Below are positions 48,729 through 57,372 of a stretch of DNA of 64,000 bases, in pieces. The notes below the pieces were generated by a model that worked only from the letters and a program-made list of their open reading frames with translations, ran no database searches and had not been told where the DNA came from. The stretch comes from Phycisphaerales bacterium (GTDB taxonomy: Bacteria; Planctomycetota; Phycisphaerae; Phycisphaerales; UBA1924), in NCBI GenBank assembly GCA_020850415.1, contig JADZER010000013.1:50814-114813 (forward strand). The letters run 5' to 3'. Position numbers and translations under genes: made by a program. The number at the start of each line of letters is the position of its first letter. Position 1 is the stretch's first letter.

Positions 48729-50185
48729 CCAATCGCCCCCGCCACCGCATCGAGCAAGCTCGACACCCCCTCCCCCGTCCGCGCCTCCCCGATCAGCCGC
48801 ATGATCGGCTCGGTGTTGCTCGCCCGGACATGCACCCACGCCGGCCCGCCCCCGGCCGCGCCGCAGTCCGCCCAGTCCACCCGCACCCCGTCCTGCCGAT
48901 CGATCCTCGCCTCGCCCGCGCCCACCGCCCAGCCCGCCACCTTCTCCCCCGCCGGCCCCGCCTCGGCCCGGCTGGCGATCCCCACCTTCCGTTTCTCGAT
49001 CGCGTACCGCGGCACGCGCCCCACCAGCTCGCTGACCTGCCGGTTGTGGCGCACCACCGATGCCAGCACCAGCGCCATCGCGCTCAGCGAGTCGCGCACA
49101 TAGGTCACGCTCGACCAGATGAGCCCCCCATTCCCCTCGCCGCCGACGATCATGTCCCCGTGCTTCATCGCCTCGACGACATTCGCCTCCCCGACCGGCG
49201 TGCGCACGACCGCGACGCCGTACTCGCCGGCGACATCCTCGATCATGCGGCTGGTGCTCAGGTTTACGGCCACCGCCCGGCTCCGGCGCTCGTTGCCGCG
49301 CATCCCCATCTCCAGCACCTCCCGTGCCGCGAGCACCAGCGTGTGCTCCTCGCCGATGTACTCCCCGCGCTCGTCGATCACCGCGAGCCGGTCGGCGTCG
49401 GGGTCCTGGGCGAATCCCACGATCGCCCCGTGCTGGCGCACCGCGTCGCGCAGCCCCCCCGCCCCCGACAGGTTCTCCCGCGTCGGCTCGGGCGTGTGGC
49501 TGAAGATCCCGGTCTCCTCGTCGCCCAAGTGCACCACGCGGCAGCCCATCCGCTCGAGCAGCCGCCGACCCGCCGGCGCCCCCGCCCCGTTCACCGAGTC
49601 CAACACCACCGTCGGCTTCATCGCGGCGATCGCGCCGAGCACATCGGCCCCGAACCGCTCGACCACCCGCGAGACATGGATCGCCCCGCCGTCGCGCTGA
49701 CGGGTCACCGAGCCCACCCGGTCCCACCGGCGCCACGCCGCGCCGCCGCCCGCCATCGCGTGGAACCGGGCGACGATCTCCGCGGCCGTGCGCGCATCGG
49801 GCGCACAGGCGCTCACCTTCTCCCCCCGCTCACGCACCAGGCACTTGAGCCCGTTCCACTCCTGCGGGTTGTGGCTGGCGGTCAGCACCACCCCGCCGTC
49901 GGCCTCGAGCTCATCGACCATCACCCCGACCGTCGGCGTCATCTCGACACCCAGGTCGACGACATCGCACCCGGCCCCGCACAGCCCCGCGATCGCGGCG
50001 TGCTGGACGACATGCCCCCCGGCCCGCCCGTCGCGCCCCAGCGCCACCCGCGCCCGCCCCCCGGCCCGCTCGCACAGCCACGACCCGAACGCCCCGGCAA
50101 ACCTCGCCGCCACCTCGGGCGTCAGGCTCTCGCCCACGATCCCCCGGCACCCGCTCACCCCCAGCATCAACGGCGCGTCGCTCAT
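48719..50185 (-). CDS. Phosphoglucomutase/phosphomannomutase-family enzyme (GlmM-like)
   Basis: The product has 488 residues with all family signatures: the serine loop TASHNPQEWNGLK near residue 102, the metal loop DPDADRLAV near 255, the sugar loop GEGNGG near 340 and the phosphate loop RASNTEPIMRL near 455. GVSGCRGIVG at the N-terminus is close to the GlmM form. It interconverts hexose 1- and 6-phosphates; glucosamine phosphate is likely but mannose or glucose cannot be ruled out. GAGGAG 9 nt before the ATG and TAGGCT further upstream make it a leadered gene. The C-terminal end lies against the microsatellite. Confidence 0.92.
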   Translation of the reverse strand: MSDAPLMLGVSGCRGIVGESLTPEVAARFAGAFGSWLCERAGGRARVALGRDGRAGGHVVQHAAIAGLCGAGCDVVDLGVEMTPTVGVMVDELEADGGVVLTASHNPQEWNGLKCLVRERGEKVSACAPDARTAAEIVARFHAMAGGGAAWRRWDRVGSVTRQRDGGAIHVSRVVERFGADVLGAIAAMKPTVVLDSVNGAGAPAGRRLLERMGCRVVHLGDEETGIFSHTPEPTRENLSGAGGLRDAVRQHGAIVGFAQDPDADRLAVIDERGEYIGEEHTLVLAAREVLEMGMRGNERRSRAVAVNLSTSRMIEDVAGEYGVAVVRTPVGEANVVEAMKHGDMIVGGEGNGGLIWSSVTYVRDSLSAMALVLASVVRHNRQVSELVGRVPRYAIEKRKVGIASRAEAGPAGEKVAGWAVGAGEARIDRQDGVRVDWADCGAAGGGPAWVHVRASNTEPIMRLIGEARTGEGVSSLLDAVAGAIGGG

Positions 50186-50290
50186 GACAGGCTCCTCTCA
50201 GAGCCCAAGCCTACCCACCGGCGTCCGGAGACGCCGGGCCGGGCGCGCCTCGCGCCGGGTATGCATCTCCCGCGCCGACCCGGGCCACAC

Positions 50291-50806
50291 TCACCCCAAC
50301 GCCGCCCCGCACGCGTCACAGAACCTGGCGTCCGCGTCGTTCTGCGCCTCGCACGCCGGGCAGCCCCGCGCGAGCGGCTTCCCGCACGCGTCGCAGAACC
50401 GGGCTTCCCCGTCGTTCCGCTCGCCGCACGCCGGGCACGCCCGCCCCTCGCCCCGCAGCCCCTCGCGCACCGCCGACGCGCCCGCGCGCACGCCGGGCCG
50501 GGTCTCCTCCGCCAGATAGTTCAGCGTGTCGGCCGCAACCGGCGCCTGCTCCCCCGCCGCGTACCGCGACACCGCCCCCATGAATCCATACTTGCACAGC
50601 ACCCCCCCGACGAAGATCAGCGGCAGCCCCACAAACCCGAGCCAGAAGAGCCTCGGTGGCCCGGAGCCCCCGAACGCCCGCGCGAAGCTGACGAACGCCG
50701 CGACCGCGCACAGGAGCCCGGCCGCCAAGACGATCGGCCCGAGCACGCGCAGCAGCGCCCGGACCTTGGTGTGATTCGGGTTGATCCGGTCCCCTGGTGA
50801 AGCCAT
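50291..50806 (-). CDS. Membrane protein with double zinc ribbon
   Basis: The product has 171 residues. Two transmembrane helices (about 22-45 and 55-75) are followed by a linker and two consecutive zinc ribbons at the C-terminus. Their CPACGERNDGEARFCDACG and CPACEAQNDADARFCDACG repeats are near-identical, pointing to a recent internal duplication. Zinc-ribbon/membrane proteins of this size are widespread in Planctomycetota with unknown role. TATACT-GGTCCC-ATG sets the start; no ribosome site. Confidence 0.8.
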   Translation of the reverse strand: MASPGDRINPNHTKVRALLRVLGPIVLAAGLLCAVAAFVSFARAFGGSGPPRLFWLGFVGLPLIFVGGVLCKYGFMGAVSRYAAGEQAPVAADTLNYLAEETRPGVRAGASAVREGLRGEGRACPACGERNDGEARFCDACGKPLARGCPACEAQNDADARFCDACGAALG

Positions 50807-50812
50807 GGGACC

Positions 50813-50818
50813 AGTATA
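50813..50818 (-). promoter_or_regulatory. TATACT -10 box, 6 nt before the zinc-ribbon membrane protein start
   Basis: On the minus strand TATACT-GGTCCC-ATG without a Shine-Dalgarno; one of the clearest leaderless examples. Confidence 0.6.
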
Positions 50819-50837
50819 ACGGCTCCCCGGCCCGCGC

Positions 50838-51221
50838 CTACGCCGCCTCGGGCCAGATCACCTCCGCCCGCTCGGCCCGGCCCGTCGGCTCGCCGTAGAC
50901 CACCGCCCACTGCGTCGCCATGGGGGGGAAGACCGCCTCGTGCCACTTGCGGGAGTAGGCGCTGTCGAACCAGCGGTCGATCTCGCTGAGCGCCTCGGCG
51001 AAGCCCAGCGCCGCCTCGTTCACGCCCAGATACTCGCCGGGCTTCATCTCGCGCGTCCGCAGCCCGAAGCACAGCGGCCCCGCGCCCACGGTGTCGTCGC
51101 GCCAGATCACCAGCTCCACCACATCCGGCCAGTGCACACGCCAGACCTCGTGCCCGCCGAAGCTCACCGCGATCTGGTCTCCCTCGAGCAGGATGCGTGG
51201 GTTGAAGTCACCGAGGTTCAT
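50838..51221 (-). CDS. Small soluble protein, unknown function
   Basis: The product has 127 residues. It has no signal peptide or membrane segment. It is rich in Trp (six residues) and acidic residues, with ILLEGDQIAVSFGGHEVWRV and PDVVELVIWRDDTVGAGPLC strands followed by two helices. I recognise no family. AGGAAACACAGCC precedes the ATG. It lies between two membrane-protein genes on the same strand with gaps of 31 and 55 nt, so an operon is possible. Confidence 0.65.
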   Translation of the reverse strand: MNLGDFNPRILLEGDQIAVSFGGHEVWRVHWPDVVELVIWRDDTVGAGPLCFGLRTREMKPGEYLGVNEAALGFAEALSEIDRWFDSAYSRKWHEAVFPPMATQWAVVYGEPTGRAERAEVIWPEAA

Positions 51222-51276
51222 GGCTGTGTTTCCTACGATTGGGCCTCACTCGCGGGCGTTCGACGGTCCCGGTCTC

Positions 51277-51816
51277 TCAGGGCGCCTTCACCTTCCGCGG
51301 GCGCGGCGAGAGCAGCACCGCGATCACCATCCCCGCCAGGAGCCACCCCAGCAGCACCTCCCCGAGCAGCGGCGCCGCCCGGGAAAGCGAGAAGTCCGTC
51401 CAGCCCCCGTCCGGCACCATCATCGCGCACCCCGTGAACGAGCCCAGCAGCACCGCGAACAGCACCCGCTCCGCGAACGACCGGCGGCTCCCGCCGTACA
51501 ACGACATCAGCGCCGCCGCGAACACCCCCGACGCGCACGCCACCCCCAGCCCGCGCGCCACCCCGGAAAGATCCGGGGAGGGCCCGGCGCCCGCCCCGTC
51601 CTGCCCCCCGCCGCCCGTGGCGCCGTGCGCCTCGGCCGGCCCCAGCGGCAGCCCGCGGACGAAGCCCGAGAACCCGTCCGCCAACGCGTGCGCAATACCC
51701 GACGCGCTCGCCTGATCGGCATCCAGCGACCGCGCCGGCCCCAGCACGCTGAACAGCGTGCTCCAGAGCACGAGCACCACGCCGCCCACCATCCCCGACG
51801 CAAACACCCGGAGCAT
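51277..51816 (-). CDS. Integral membrane protein, unknown function
   Basis: The product has 179 residues with three or four hydrophobic segments: VFASGMVGGVVLVLWSTLF (residues 4-22), GLGVACASGVFAAALMSLY (about 88-106), RVLFAVLLGSFTGCAMMV (about 117-134) and a final EVLLGWLLAGMVIAVLL (about 153-170). A glycine-rich polar loop (about 60-82) follows the first helix. No family is recognised. GGGAGG stands 6 nt before the ATG. It is probably the first gene of the small minus-strand group ending at 50838 or 50291. Confidence 0.7.
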   Translation of the reverse strand: MLRVFASGMVGGVVLVLWSTLFSVLGPARSLDADQASASGIAHALADGFSGFVRGLPLGPAEAHGATGGGGQDGAGAGPSPDLSGVARGLGVACASGVFAAALMSLYGGSRRSFAERVLFAVLLGSFTGCAMMVPDGGWTDFSLSRAAPLLGEVLLGWLLAGMVIAVLLSPRPRKVKAP

Positions 51817-52073
51817 GTGGCCTCCCAGCGATCCCCACCCGGGACCGTGACCGTGTACCCGCGATCAACCCCGACCATGCCAATCGCACCGGCCCCGGGC
51901 CACGGAGTTCCCCCGTTTCTCCAGCACCCGCCCCCTGCCCAGCCCGCACGACCGGCGCCACCAGCGACAATCCCGGCGCACTTGGCTACCCCTGGCCCGG
52001 TGGGCGCGGCCCCCGGCTTCTGCTACCTTGCCCGTTCCGGCGGAGCCCCGCCGGCCCCGACGGAGCCACAGCC

Positions 52074-54230
52074 GTGCCGCAACACCTCGCGAAAGCCTGG
52101 ACCGCTCTCGCTGCCCTCGCGCTGGTGGGCCAGCACTGGGCGCAGGCCCAGGACCAGGCCGTCGGCGCGGCCCGGGCCGATCCGCCCCTTGCAATCGACG
52201 GGCGCCTCGACGACCAAGCCTGGGCCGCCGCGCCCGTCATCGACCAGTTCACCCAGGTCGACCCCGTGAACGGCGCCGACCCCACCGAGCGCACCGAGGT
52301 CCGCGTCCTCTTCGACGCCGACAACATCTACCTGGGCGTGCGCTGCGCCGACGCCGACCCCGCCGGCATCGTCGCCCGCTCCATGGCCCGCGACGCGACG
52401 CACAACTCCGACGACCGCATCACCTTCACCCTGGACTCCTTCGCCGACGGACGCAACGGCTACATCTTCGTCGTCTCCGCCGCCGGCGGGAAGCGCGACG
52501 GGCTCATCGAGGGCACGGCCACCCGCTGGGACTGGGACGGCCTCTGGGACGCCAAGGCCCGCGTCGACGACCGGGGATGGACCGCCGAGATCGCCATCCC
52601 CATGAAGACGCTCTCCTTCGACCGGGACATCGCCGCCTGGGGCTTCAACTTCGAGCGGTACATAAAGCGCAAGGCCGAGCTGGTCCGCTGGGCCTCGCCC
52701 TCCCGCGACACCGGCGTCGCGCGCATGGGCGAGGCCGGGCGGATCACCGACCTCGCGGGACTCGCCCAGGGCCACGGCCTGACCGTCAAGCCCTTCTTCA
52801 CCGGCAAGATCGACATCGACGAGGGCGACCTCAAGTTCGAGCCCGGCGTCGACATCTTCTACAAGATCAACCCCGCCACCACCGCCGCCCTCACCGTCAA
52901 CACCGACTTCGCCGAGGCCGAGGTCGATCAGCGCCAGGTCAACCTCACCCGCTTCCCCATCTTCTTCCCCGAGAAACGCGCCTTCTTCCTCGAAGACTCC
53001 GGCATCTTCGAGTTCGGCGGCATCAACCAGTCACCCAAGCCCTACTTCAGCCGACGCATCGGCATCGTCCGCGGCGAGCAGAAGGACATCCTCGCCGGAC
53101 TCCGCCTCACCGGACGGACCGGCGCGCTCCGCTTCGGGATGCTCGATGTCCAGATGAAAGACGACGACGAGCTCGGCGCGAAGAACCTCGGCGTCCTCCG
53201 ACTCAAGCACGATGTCGGCGAGGAGTCCTCCGTCGGGTTCATCGCCACCAACGGCCGGCCCGGCGCCCGCGGCGACAACCAGCTCGTCGGCGCCGATTTC
53301 AGCTATGTCAACAGCGACCTCTGGGGCGGCGTCGCCTCGGCCGACGCCTGGCTCATGGCCACCCACGACGACCCCGACAGCCCCGACGACGAGCCCCGCG
53401 AGAACGACGACCCCTTCGCCATCGGCGGGCGCGCGTCCTGGGCCGGCGACCCCTGGACCATCAGCGCCTTCGTCGACCATATCGGCGAGGACTTCCGGCC
53501 CGGGCTGGGCTTCGTCCAGCGCCCCGGCGCCCGCGAGTATCACCTCCGGGGCGGCTACACCTGGCGCCCCGAGACCCACGACTGGATCCGCTCCGTCAGC
53601 GCCACCACCACCGTCAGCACCTTCACCAACTTCAACGATCAGGTGGACACCGCCACCATCGACCTCCCCCGCGTCACCCTCACGACCAACAGCGCCGACT
53701 CGGTCTTCGCCGTCGCCCTGCTCGACCGCGAGCGCCTCGACGACCCCTTCGAGATCGTCGACGGCGTCACCATCCCCACCGGCGAGTACGACAACGCCGG
53801 CTGGCGCGCCGGGTTCACCACCTCCGACGCCCGCCGGATCGCGCTCCAGGCCAACCACGCGCAGTCAGGGTTCTACGACGGCACCCGCCGCGACACCTTC
53901 GTCGCCGCCACGCTCCAGCCCAACGCCTCCTTCACCCTCGCCGCCGAGTACTTCCTCAACGAGATCGAGCTGGGCTCGGGCGACTTCGATGTCCGCACCT
54001 CCCGCGCCAAGGCCACCGTCCAGCTCAGCCCCGAGCTCTCGTGGGACACCTCGCTCCAATGGGACAACCAGTCCGATCAGGCCGGCCTCAACAGCCGCGT
54101 CCGCTACGAGTTCCGCCCCGGCCAGGAGCTCTTCGTCGTCTACAACGAGGGGTTCGATGTCCTCGACGACGAGTTCAGCTCCACGAGCCGGCGGCTCACC
54201 GTCAAGGCCGGGCTGACCTTCAGGTTCTGA
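52074..54230 (+). CDS. DUF5916-type secreted protein with CBM9-like N-terminal domain
   Basis: The product has 718 residues from a GTG start. A signal peptide (AALALVGQHWAQAQ) is followed by a CBM9-like domain (about 35-205: PLAIDGRLDDQAWAAAPVID, EVRVLFDADNIYLGVRCADA, TFTLDSFADGRNGYIF). The DUF5916 body has many long amphipathic strands ending in TVKAGLTFRF, the C-terminal aromatic of an outer-membrane beta-barrel. The motif RFPIFFPEKRAFFLEDSGIF is diagnostic for the family. Its role is unknown; carbohydrate binding or uptake is inferred from the CBM9-like part. A TACCTT box about 40 nt before the start is a possible promoter. Confidence 0.88.
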   Translation: MPQHLAKAWTALAALALVGQHWAQAQDQAVGAARADPPLAIDGRLDDQAWAAAPVIDQFTQVDPVNGADPTERTEVRVLFDADNIYLGVRCADADPAGIVARSMARDATHNSDDRITFTLDSFADGRNGYIFVVSAAGGKRDGLIEGTATRWDWDGLWDAKARVDDRGWTAEIAIPMKTLSFDRDIAAWGFNFERYIKRKAELVRWASPSRDTGVARMGEAGRITDLAGLAQGHGLTVKPFFTGKIDIDEGDLKFEPGVDIFYKINPATTAALTVNTDFAEAEVDQRQVNLTRFPIFFPEKRAFFLEDSGIFEFGGINQSPKPYFSRRIGIVRGEQKDILAGLRLTGRTGALRFGMLDVQMKDDDELGAKNLGVLRLKHDVGEESSVGFIATNGRPGARGDNQLVGADFSYVNSDLWGGVASADAWLMATHDDPDSPDDEPRENDDPFAIGGRASWAGDPWTISAFVDHIGEDFRPGLGFVQRPGAREYHLRGGYTWRPETHDWIRSVSATTTVSTFTNFNDQVDTATIDLPRVTLTTNSADSVFAVALLDRERLDDPFEIVDGVTIPTGEYDNAGWRAGFTTSDARRIALQANHAQSGFYDGTRRDTFVAATLQPNASFTLAAEYFLNEIELGSGDFDVRTSRAKATVQLSPELSWDTSLQWDNQSDQAGLNSRVRYEFRPGQELFVVYNEGFDVLDDEFSSTSRRLTVKAGLTFRF

Positions 54231-54402
54231 ACGCAAAGGTCGCAAAGATCACGAAGGGGCGCAGCCGGGGCCCATGGTCCGCCCGGCGATGCGGGCGGGC
54301 CAACCCAGCGGAACCCGGCCCAACACCGAAGAGACTCTCCGTGCGCCCCATCTCTGCCGCGGGACGCTGAACCGTGCCCGGATCCGCGCCGATCCGCGTT
54401 CA
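54231..54402. repeat. Two single-arm dispersed repeats after the DUF5916-type gene
   Basis: ACGCAAAGGTCGCAAAGATC (54232-54251) has a 9-10-bp period like the pair at 42396. GATCCGCGCCGATCCGCG and TTCATCCGCGGC (54379-54408) form a second repeat type. The rest of the 244-bp gap to the convergent amidohydrolase shows no gene, only a CCGCACATCC triplication near 54423-54452. Confidence 0.7.
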
Positions 54403-54474
54403 TCCGCGGCCGCCGCAATCTCGCCGCACATCCCGCCGCACATCCCGCCGCGACCCCCCGTACGCCCCTCGCGC

Positions 54475-55767
54475 TCAGCTACCCATCGCCAGCCGGCACA
54501 TCATCTCCACCCCCGCCGGGATCGCGTCGTCGTTGAAGTCGAACTCGGCCTGGTGCAGCTTCGGCGTCGTCGCCGGGTCGGCCCCGGGCGCGAGCAGACC
54601 CAGCATGAAAAAGCACGCCGGCACATGACGCCCGTAATAGCTGAAGTCCTCGCCCCCCAGCGTCGGGTGCTCCACCAGACCCACCCGCTCGGGGCCCAGC
54701 GCGTCCCGCGCCAGCGCGAAGAACGCTTCGGTCAGACCCGGGTCGTTCATCGTCACCGGGTACCCGTCCTCCCAGTCGATCTCCGCGCGGCAGCCCATCG
54801 CCCGCGCCCCGCCCTCCACCAGCGCGTAGAACCGCTCCTTCGCGTACCGGCGCGTCGCCGGGTTCACCGTGCGGATCGTCCCTATGAACTCCACCACCGA
54901 CGGGATGATGTTGTTCGCCGTCCCGCCGCCGATCCGCCCGATCGTCAGAACCACCGGGTCCGTCGGGCTCACATTCCGCGACACCACCGTCTGCAACGCC
55001 GTGATGATCTGCGCCGCCGTCGCGATCGGGTCGGCCGTCTGGTGCGGGTACGCGGCGTGCCCGCCCCTCCCCCGCACACGCACCACGAAGTCGTCCGTCG
55101 CCGCCAGCAGCGGCCCCGGGCGCGTCACCACCCGGCCCAGCGCCACATCCGGCCAGCCGTGCAGCCCGAACACCCGCGACACCGGCGCCCCCAGCCCGCC
55201 GCCCTCATCGCCCAGCAGGCACCCCTCCTCGCACATCCGCTCGCCCCCGGCCCCGCCCTCCTCCGCCGGCTGGAACAGAAAGGTCACCGGGTTCGGCCGC
55301 TCCTCCAGCCGGCTCAGCACCCGCGCCGCGCCCACCAGGATCGTCGTGTGCCCGTCGTGCCCGCACGCGTGCATCACGCCCGGCGTCTCCGACGCGTACG
55401 CCCGGCCCGTGCACTCGGTGATCGGCAGCGCGTCCATATCCGCCCGCAACGCCACCGACCCCACCGCACGGCTCTCGGTGGCACGGCTCTCGGTGGCACG
55501 GCTCTCGGTGGCACGGCTCTCCGAGCCGTGAGCCCCTTTGGTGGCACGGCTCTCCGAGCCGTTCGCCGCCGGCAGGTGCGCCACGATCCCCGTCCCCGCC
55601 ACACCCGCCTTGTACGCGATCCCCAGCCGGTCCAGCTCCTCGCGCACCCGCGCGCTGGTCCGCTCCTCCTGGTAGCTCAGCTCCGGGTGGCGGTGCAGGT
55701 CGTGCCGGAACGCGACAAGCTCGGGCAGCTCCGAAGAGATCAACGCACGCAAACGGCCTGTATCCAT
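54475..55767 (-). CDS. M20-family amidohydrolase carrying an in-frame repeat insertion
   Basis: The product has 430 residues. M20D features: FRHDLHRHPELSYQE (about 20-34), ALRADMDALPI, MHACGHDGHTTILVGAA, FQPAEEGGAG and HPTLGGEDFSYY; all metal ligands (His, Cys/His, Glu, His) are present. Such enzymes hydrolyse N-acyl amino acids or similar amides (hippurate, IAA conjugates). Residues 69-101 are repeats of GSESRAT/ESRAT encoded by a palindromic repeat array inserted exactly between HLPAAN and VGSVALRAD, in a loop ahead of the metal site. Removing it gives the usual length of about 395. TACCAT lies 6 nt before the ATG. Confidence 0.92.
   Translation of the reverse strand: MDTGRLRALISSELPELVAFRHDLHRHPELSYQEERTSARVREELDRLGIAYKAGVAGTGIVAHLPAANGSESRATKGAHGSESRATESRATESRATESRAVGSVALRADMDALPITECTGRAYASETPGVMHACGHDGHTTILVGAARVLSRLEERPNPVTFLFQPAEEGGAGGERMCEEGCLLGDEGGGLGAPVSRVFGLHGWPDVALGRVVTRPGPLLAATDDFVVRVRGRGGHAAYPHQTADPIATAAQIITALQTVVSRNVSPTDPVVLTIGRIGGGTANNIIPSVVEFIGTIRTVNPATRRYAKERFYALVEGGARAMGCRAEIDWEDGYPVTMNDPGLTEAFFALARDALGPERVGLVEHPTLGGEDFSYYGRHVPACFFMLGLLAPGADPATTPKLHQAEFDFNDDAIPAGVEMMCRLAMGS
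55466..55562. repeat. In-frame GSESRAT repeat array inside the amidohydrolase gene
   Basis: GCACGGCTCTCGGTG occurs three times in tandem (15 bp), then two full palindromic units with CACGGCTC-TCC-GAGCCGTG or its shortened form. The array is about 97 bp, encodes ESRAT repeats without frameshift and shares its unit with the portal gene (46149-46179). Confidence 0.93.
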
Positions 55768-55773
55768 GGGCGG

Positions 55774-55779
55774 ATGGTA
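55774..55779 (-). promoter_or_regulatory. TACCAT -10 box, 6 nt before the amidohydrolase start
   Basis: On the minus strand TACCAT-CCGCCC-ATG, with no Shine-Dalgarno; the same hexamer as at 63755. Confidence 0.5.
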
Positions 55780-55825
55780 GGTCGCGCCCCTCCCCGCCCC
55801 GCCGCTCAGCCACGCCCCCCGGGCC

Positions 55826-57238
55826 TCACGCCGCCCGCACCAGCGGGATCACGCTCGCCGGGTGCAGCCGCGCCCGCACATCCTCGAACGCCGACTCGAT
55901 CGCCAGGAACGCCTCCACCACCACCGGGTCAAAGTGCGACCCGCACCCCTCCAGGATGATGTCCCTCGCCTCCCCGTGCCCGAACGCCGGCTTGTACACC
56001 CGCCGGCTCGTCAACGCGTCGTACACATCCGCCAGCGCCACGATCCGCGCCGGCAACGCGATCTGCGCCCCCTCCAGACCCACCGGGTACCCCGACCCGT
56101 CCCACCGCTCGTGGTGCTCCAACGCAATCTGGATCGCCATGTCCAGGAGGTCGTCGTCGCCCAAGCGCGTCCGGATCATCAGCAGCGTGTCCGCACCGAT
56201 CGTCGTGTGCGACTTCATCCGCTCGAACTCCGCCGGCGTCAGCCGGCCCGGCTTGAGCAGGATCTCGTCGGGCAGACCCACCTTCCCGATGTCGTGCATG
56301 CTCGACGCCAGACGAAGACGCTCCACCCACAGCTCGTCCATCTCCGGGCGAGTCTCCGACAGCTTGCGCGCGAGCAGACCGCAGTACTCCGCGATCCGCT
56401 CCAGGTGCAGCCCCGTCTCGTTGTCGCGGCAGTCGGCCAGCTTCGCCAGCCCCATGATCAGCGCGTCCCGCGCCCGCAGGTTCTGGTGCGTCCGACGCTC
56501 GACCTCCTCCCCCAACCCCCGGTTGATCAGCTCCACCGCCGTGTCGTACCGGCGCATCACCCACAGCGTCGCCAGCGCCGTCAACGCCAGGACCGACACC
56601 GCCGCCGAGATGGTGATGATCGCCATCACCGCCACCGCCCGCGCCGACATCGCGACCAGCCCGCTCTCGGGCTGATGCACCACCAGCCGAGCCCCCAGCT
56701 CCGGCACGAACCGCGTCGCGACAAAGTGCGTCTCGCCCAGCGAGAACCGCAGCCGCCCCGCCACCGTCTCAGCCTGGGGTGCGTTGCCGAGCATCAGATT
56801 CCCCGTCGCGTCCGCCGGCGCCAGCGAGAGGTTCCCGATCGACTCGTCCCGCAGCGAAGCGTCCCTCCGGAGGTCAGGGTGGCACAGCACCTTCCCGTCC
56901 CGATCCAGCAGGCACGCGAACCCCGCCCCCGGCAGCTCCAGACCCTCGACCCGCTGCTGCACCCGCTCCCACTCCGACGACCCGTACACCAGCGGCGCCT
57001 CGATCCCCGCCGCCAGCTGCCCCGCGAACCAGTCCGCCACACGAACATTCTCGTCCAGCACCAGGTCCTGCACCGCCAGCGCCGTCGCGTGCCGCACCTG
57101 CACAAAGGTCAACGCCCAGCCCACCGCCAGCACCGCCGCCTGCAGGCCCACGATCGCCGCGATCGCGCCGCGCCGCGTCCTGATCCGCGGCCCGCCCCGC
57201 GCACCCGCGGGTGCCCTGTCTCGCGCTGGCTTGCTCAC
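55826..57238 (-). CDS. HD-GYP-domain protein with extracytoplasmic sensor (putative c-di-GMP phosphodiesterase)
   Basis: From a GTG at 57238 the product has 470 residues. Two transmembrane helices (about 27-48 and 202-228) enclose a periplasmic sensor of about 150 residues. The HD-GYP domain follows: RDNETGLHLERIAEYCGLLA, SMHDIGKVGLPDEILLKPG near residue 313, EHHERWDGSGYP and ADVYDALTSRRVYK. All metal-binding His/Asp and the GYP signature are intact, so c-di-GMP hydrolysis is likely. A longer GTG frame to 57325 adds a cysteine/glycine-rich N-terminus that looks artificial. No ribosome site is clear. It may tune motility or surface growth. Confidence 0.88.
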   Translation of the reverse strand: MSKPARDRAPAGARGGPRIRTRRGAIAAIVGLQAAVLAVGWALTFVQVRHATALAVQDLVLDENVRVADWFAGQLAAGIEAPLVYGSSEWERVQQRVEGLELPGAGFACLLDRDGKVLCHPDLRRDASLRDESIGNLSLAPADATGNLMLGNAPQAETVAGRLRFSLGETHFVATRFVPELGARLVVHQPESGLVAMSARAVAVMAIITISAAVSVLALTALATLWVMRRYDTAVELINRGLGEEVERRTHQNLRARDALIMGLAKLADCRDNETGLHLERIAEYCGLLARKLSETRPEMDELWVERLRLASSMHDIGKVGLPDEILLKPGRLTPAEFERMKSHTTIGADTLLMIRTRLGDDDLLDMAIQIALEHHERWDGSGYPVGLEGAQIALPARIVALADVYDALTSRRVYKPAFGHGEARDIILEGCGSHFDPVVVEAFLAIESAFEDVRARLHPASVIPLVRAA

Positions 57239-57372
57239 AACCGGGTCATCGACCCCGCGGCCCGACCCGAAAAGCAGGCGACACCAAGATCCGTTCCGGC
57301 ACGCCCCGCCCCCTGGAGCAGCCACGCCAGCCCGCGCAACTCCAACCCGCCACCCAGGTTATGCGCCCCGGC

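Noticed and set aside
57239..57325. Upstream GTG extension of the HD-GYP protein
   Set aside because: It gives a Cys/Gly/Arg-rich N-terminus ahead of a normal basic membrane-anchor start at 57238, and there is no ribosome site.
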